A stretch of DNA of 8,509 nt from Candidatus Glassiibacteriota bacterium (GTDB lineage: Bacteria > Gemmatimonadota > Glassbacteria > GWA2-58-10), in NCBI GenBank assembly GCA_030604975.1, contig JAUVUV010000072.1:1-8509 (forward strand). Reading direction: 5' to 3'. Below, piece after piece: positions 6,497 through 8,509 of this stretch; the first letter of the stretch is position 1, and every line of letters begins with the position of its first letter. Both the position numbers and the translations under genes were made by a program. The notes under the pieces are model-generated. The model saw only the letters and a program-made list of their open reading frames with translations, made no database searches and was not told the origin of the DNA.

Positions 6497-6510
6497 GAAA
6501 ATCATGCTTT
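6477..6510. repeat. Near-identical direct repeats at the sucC promoter (possible operator)
   Basis: GAAAATCAATGCTTT (6477-6491) and GAAAATCATGCTTT (6497-6510) differ by one inserted A and start 20 bases apart, about two helical turns. The -35 element of the sucC promoter lies between them and the first copy fills the -10/-35 spacer. The placement suggests a tandem binding site for a regulator on one DNA face. Confidence 0.5.
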
Positions 6511-6620
6511 ATCGCTTATGTTTTTAGTCGTTTGTGATCGGGCCATGAATTCGTTTATCCTTGCAAATATTACTTAATTTTAACAGATTGGTTGTCATCG
6601 AGCTTGATTGTCGAGTCCTC

Positions 6621-6626
6621 GGGGAG
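6621..6626 (+). promoter_or_regulatory. Ribosome-binding site of the oxidoreductase, supports a GTG start
   Basis: GGGGAG 8 bases before the GTG at 6635. The longer in-frame TTG at 6608 has no comparable site and would add nine residues ahead of the Rossmann strand. Confidence 0.65.
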
Positions 6627-6634
6627 CTTACCCT

Positions 6635-7561
6635 GTGAAAGAGCTTGCACTTGTTGGATTGAACAATTCGCACCCCTTTTTATTTGGGGGTCTGGTCAAT
6701 GGTGGTAAAAGGGAAAAGTTTGTAGCCAACTCTCCGGGCTGGACACATTCTCTTTTTCCAGACCACGACTGGGAGGGTGCTTACATTGATAAATGGCGCT
6801 TTACCAAAGCCTGGGCACGCGATCCGCGTTTCGCCCGGGCCGTGGCGGAAGCGGTGCTGGTGGACAAAGTGTGCGATACTCTCGAAGAGGCTGCGGAAAG
6901 CACCGAAGGAGCGTTTGTCTGCGATATGTGGGGCGAGTATCACAGAAAGCAGGCACTGGCTTTCCTGGAAAGGGGCAAGCCTGTTTTCGTGGATAAACCC
7001 CTGGCAGAAAGTGTGGCCGACGCCGAGGCGATGATTCGCGCGGCGAAAGACAATGGCACGACACTTTCCACCTGCAGCAGCCTCAGGTTCGATCCGGACC
7101 TGCGCAAGCTGAAACGAAAAATCGAGAAGGAACTGGGGAAGCCTTCCATAGTCACTGTCTGCTGCCCTTGCTACCAGGATCTTGCCCGTTATTCAGTGCA
7201 CGGGATTGAAATTCTGATAGAGGTAACCGGAGGAGCCAGGGTTGGCAGAGTGAAAAATATAGGCACGGGAACAAGGCGTCACCTGATTCTCGTGGAATTC
7301 GTTGACGGATCCTGTGGAGTAATTCACAGTTGGGAGAACCATGCCTACTCGGTCACGGTGACAGGGGAAAACGGCCAGGGGGTAGGGAAGGTAGGGGTGA
7401 TAGACAGTTTCAAGCCAATGGTGGAGGCAGTGCTGGATTCTTTTGTAACCAACCTTCCAGTAGTGAATTACGATGAAGCGCTCGAAGTGGTGAAAGTTAT
7501 CGAGGCCGGAGTGAGAAGCCGTGCCGCCGATGGAGAGCCGGTTGATCTGGCCAGCAGTTGA
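6635..7561 (+). CDS. Gfo/Idh/MocA-family oxidoreductase
   Basis: A 308-residue NAD(P)-dependent dehydrogenase-like protein, probably cytoplasmic because no signal peptide is seen. The first strand and dinucleotide turn read KELALVGLNNSHPF (2-15), in which the usual GxGxxG is replaced by GLNNSHP. GAFVCDMWGEYH (92-103) and the family core GKPVFVDKPLAES (114-126) follow; K121 is the equivalent of the catalytic lysine of the EKP motif. The C-terminal substrate domain contains YSVHGIEIL (186-194), where H189 sits where this family often has an active-site His. VCCPCY (175-180) is an unusual cysteine cluster. Typical substrates are sugars, inositols or other polyols, but the sequence does not tell which. 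The divergent GxGxxG turn may mean altered cofactor binding. A carrier-protein gene follows 28 bases after the stop, probably in the same transcript. Confidence 0.85.
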   Translation: MKELALVGLNNSHPFLFGGLVNGGKREKFVANSPGWTHSLFPDHDWEGAYIDKWRFTKAWARDPRFARAVAEAVLVDKVCDTLEEAAESTEGAFVCDMWGEYHRKQALAFLERGKPVFVDKPLAESVADAEAMIRAAKDNGTTLSTCSSLRFDPDLRKLKRKIEKELGKPSIVTVCCPCYQDLARYSVHGIEILIEVTGGARVGRVKNIGTGTRRHLILVEFVDGSCGVIHSWENHAYSVTVTGENGQGVGKVGVIDSFKPMVEAVLDSFVTNLPVVNYDEALEVVKVIEAGVRSRAADGEPVDLASS

Positions 7562-7589
7562 GTTTCTCTTTCAAGCATGAGGAGGAACA

Positions 7590-7856
7590 ATGGTCGATGA
7601 GGACATCCTTAAGGAAGTGATACAAGTTTTCGAAAGTAACAGCTGTCCGCTCGAGAATATCGATGCAGAAACCATGATCGAAAACCTGGAGCTTGATTCC
7701 ATAGAATTGACTACAGTTCTAATGGACCTGGAGGATCGATTCTCGATTTATGTGCCTGATCAAGCCTGGGGCAAATGGCAGAATATAGGCGATCTTATCG
7801 AATATATCTCGAACTACCAGCAGGAATTTGGCGGTCTGAATCTCAAGGAGATGTGA
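7590..7856 (+). CDS. Acyl/peptidyl carrier protein-like protein
   Basis: An 88-residue acidic helical protein of carrier-protein size. The motif LELDSIELTTVLMDLEDRF (33-51) matches the DSL signature at the start of helix II, with S37 as the expected 4'-phosphopantetheine attachment site (DSI instead of DSL). QNIGDLIEYI (64-73) matches the conserved helix IV. A perfect AGGAGG (7580-7585) precedes the ATG by 4 bases. It follows the oxidoreductase by 28 bases. It differs from the canonical fatty-acid AcpP, which has a DSLD core and usually sits with fab genes, so it is more likely a specialised carrier for an amino acid, fatty acyl or sugar-acid group. No ligase, ketosynthase or phosphopantetheinyl transferase gene is in the window, so the cargo is unknown. 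Confidence 0.85.
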   Translation: MVDEDILKEVIQVFESNSCPLENIDAETMIENLELDSIELTTVLMDLEDRFSIYVPDQAWGKWQNIGDLIEYISNYQQEFGGLNLKEM

Positions 7857-8021
7857 ACTGGTGGGCTGCTGAATCCAAAGTTCTGCATGGGTTAAATTTT
7901 TAAGTCTGTTTTTGTTTCCAGCAATAGACAAGCCTCTAATCATCGCCAGGTACTTAAAACTTGACAGTAGAAAGGGGCAGGATTAGCTTAGGGAGCATTC
8001 GAAACGGAGTTGATCTCGTGT
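7857..8021 (+). other. Gap between the carrier-protein gene and tRNA-Ser
   Basis: A 165-base AT-rich stretch with no convincing coding frame. T-rich runs around 7896-7918 are not preceded by a stable stem, so I see no intrinsic terminator for the carrier-protein gene. The tRNA promoter occupies the right part. Confidence 0.5.
7961..7989 (+). promoter_or_regulatory. Promoter of tRNA-Ser
   Basis: A perfect TTGACA (7961-7966), a 17-base spacer and TAGCTT (7984-7989). The start point would be near 7996, leaving a 5' leader of about 26 bases for RNase P to remove. The -10 hexamer is identical to that of the sucC promoter. Confidence 0.65.
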
Positions 8022-8112
<91 letters not shown>

Positions 8113-8118
8113 GTTTTC

Positions 8119-8153
8119 AGACCGGATGGAACAAATCACCATCCGGTCTTTTT
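8119..8153 (+). terminator. Intrinsic terminator of tRNA-Ser
   Basis: AGACCGGATGG (8119-8129) pairs perfectly with CCATCCGGTCT (8139-8149) around a 9-base loop, followed by T (8149-8153). It begins 7 bases after the tRNA CCA end. The minus strand has no matching T-run, so it acts rightward. Confidence 0.9.
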
Positions 8154-8178
8154 ACTTTAAACCGCTCCAGTGTACTTC

Positions 8179-8207
8179 TTGATTAAAGCTTCGTGTGATG
8201 ATAGTAT
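8179..8207 (+). promoter_or_regulatory. Possible promoter of the cysteine synthase-family gene
   Basis: TTGATT (8179-8184, 4 of 6) and TAGTAT (8202-8207, 4 of 6) are 17 bases apart. It is the only rightward promoter candidate with correct spacing between the tRNA terminator and the gene. A lone perfect TATAAT at 8279-8284 has no -35 partner and would leave almost no leader. Confidence 0.35.
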
Positions 8208-8301
8208 AAAACAATCGCTGGTTTGGAGCAGGCAAAGCTCTTGTACTACTGGTAACATAGTGAAGATTTTCCTGAAGATATAATTTCCGGATTATACAAG
8301 C

Positions 8302-8509
8302 ATGGATAGAGCTGGTAAAATATGTAAATCCGCAATAGAAGCGATTGGCTGGACTCCATTGGTCGAGCTTTCCCGGATAACAAAAGGTCACCAGGGCCGC
8401 ATCCTTGCCAAGCTGGAATACCTCAATCCGGGTTTATCGAAAAAAGACCGCATTGCACTTCAGATGATCGAAGACGCTGAGAAGTCGGGAGATTTAAAAC
8501 CGGGGCAGA
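8302..8509 (+). CDS. PLP-dependent cysteine synthase / cystathionine beta-synthase family protein (partial, runs off the right edge)
   Basis: The first 69 codons of a fold-type II PLP enzyme. AIEAIGWTPLVELSRI (11-26) is the typical opening with the conserved TPL. ILAKLEYLNPGLSKKDRI (34-51) holds the PLP-binding SxKxR motif, with K48 as the expected Schiff-base lysine. DAEKSGDLKPGQ (58-69) leads towards the missing TSGNTG phosphate loop. The NPGLSKKDR form differs from classical CysK (SxKCR) and is closer to the wider CBS/cysteine synthase-like group; the reaction could be sulfhydrylation of O-acetyl- or O-phosphoserine or a related beta-replacement. An in-frame TAA at 8281 and no other start codon make ATG 8302 the only start, although no Shine-Dalgarno is visible. 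It follows a terminator, so it is transcribed separately from the tRNA. Confidence 0.85.
   Translation, partial: MDRAGKICKSAIEAIGWTPLVELSRITKGHQGRILAKLEYLNPGLSKKDRIALQMIEDAEKSGDLKPGQ

Larger units (their letters stand above)
6410..6634. other. Divergent intergenic region, sucC <-> oxidoreductase
   Basis: This 225-base AT-rich gap separates the leftward sucC operon from the rightward oxidoreductase gene. It holds the sucC promoter and the paired direct repeats. A perfect plus-strand TTGACA (6490-6495) overlaps the minus-strand -35, but no -10 lies at a proper distance, so I found no convincing plus-strand promoter. A 19-codon frame from ATG 6443 on the minus strand overlaps the sucC start but lacks a ribosome-binding site. 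Confidence 0.6.

Noticed and set aside
6490..6522. Plus-strand promoter from the perfect TTGACA at 6490
   Set aside because: The only -10-like hexamer, TATGTT at 6517, is 21 bases away, too far for a normal sigma-70 promoter.
8152..8391. Minus-strand open frame of 79 codons
   Set aside because: It is antisense to the tRNA-cysteine synthase gap and to the start of that gene, with no domain or ribosome-binding site.

Overview
The window looks like ordinary chromosomal sequence from an uncultivated, moderately GC-rich Gram-negative bacterium. A secreted dockerin-like protein next to sucCD, ndk, thiL, hup and gltX would fit FCB-group or other candidate-phylum bacteria. That placement is a guess: no rRNA or other phylogenetic marker was used. 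There is no transposase, integrase, phage gene, CRISPR array or defence gene.

Left half, minus strand (reading right to left from 6409 to 1). A tight five-gene run, sucC-sucD-ndk-thiL-hup, encodes succinyl-CoA synthetase beta and alpha, nucleoside diphosphate kinase, thiamine-monophosphate kinase and an HU-type DNA-binding protein. sucC/sucD and thiL/hup overlap by 4 bases (ATGA), and the other gaps are 27-33 bases, so the run is probably one operon. Its likely promoter at 6468-6496 is flanked and overlapped by two near-identical direct repeats spaced 20 bp apart. After hup comes a 197-base leader with three hairpins. The last is a canonical intrinsic terminator placed immediately before the ribosome-binding site of gltX (glutamyl-tRNA synthetase). 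After gltX, a good promoter drives a gene for an exported protein with a dockerin-type calcium-binding repeat pair and a TPR-like helical segment. This gene runs off the left edge.

Right half, plus strand. A Gfo/Idh/MocA-type oxidoreductase gene starts divergently from sucC and is followed 28 bases later by a gene for a stand-alone acyl/peptidyl carrier protein. Then comes tRNA-Ser(GCU) with its own promoter and a strong intrinsic terminator. The window ends in the first 69 codons of a PLP-dependent cysteine synthase/cystathionine beta-synthase family gene.

The central cluster joins TCA-cycle substrate-level phosphorylation (SucCD), nucleotide triphosphate balancing (Ndk), the last step of thiamine diphosphate synthesis (ThiL) and a nucleoid protein (HU). 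Non-ATG starts are frequent: TTG for sucC, ndk and gltX, GTG for thiL and the oxidoreductase. I found no clearly new multi-gene system. The best leads are the direct-repeat operator at the sucC promoter, the terminator in the gltX leader, the oxidoreductase/carrier-protein pair and the dockerin-like exported protein.
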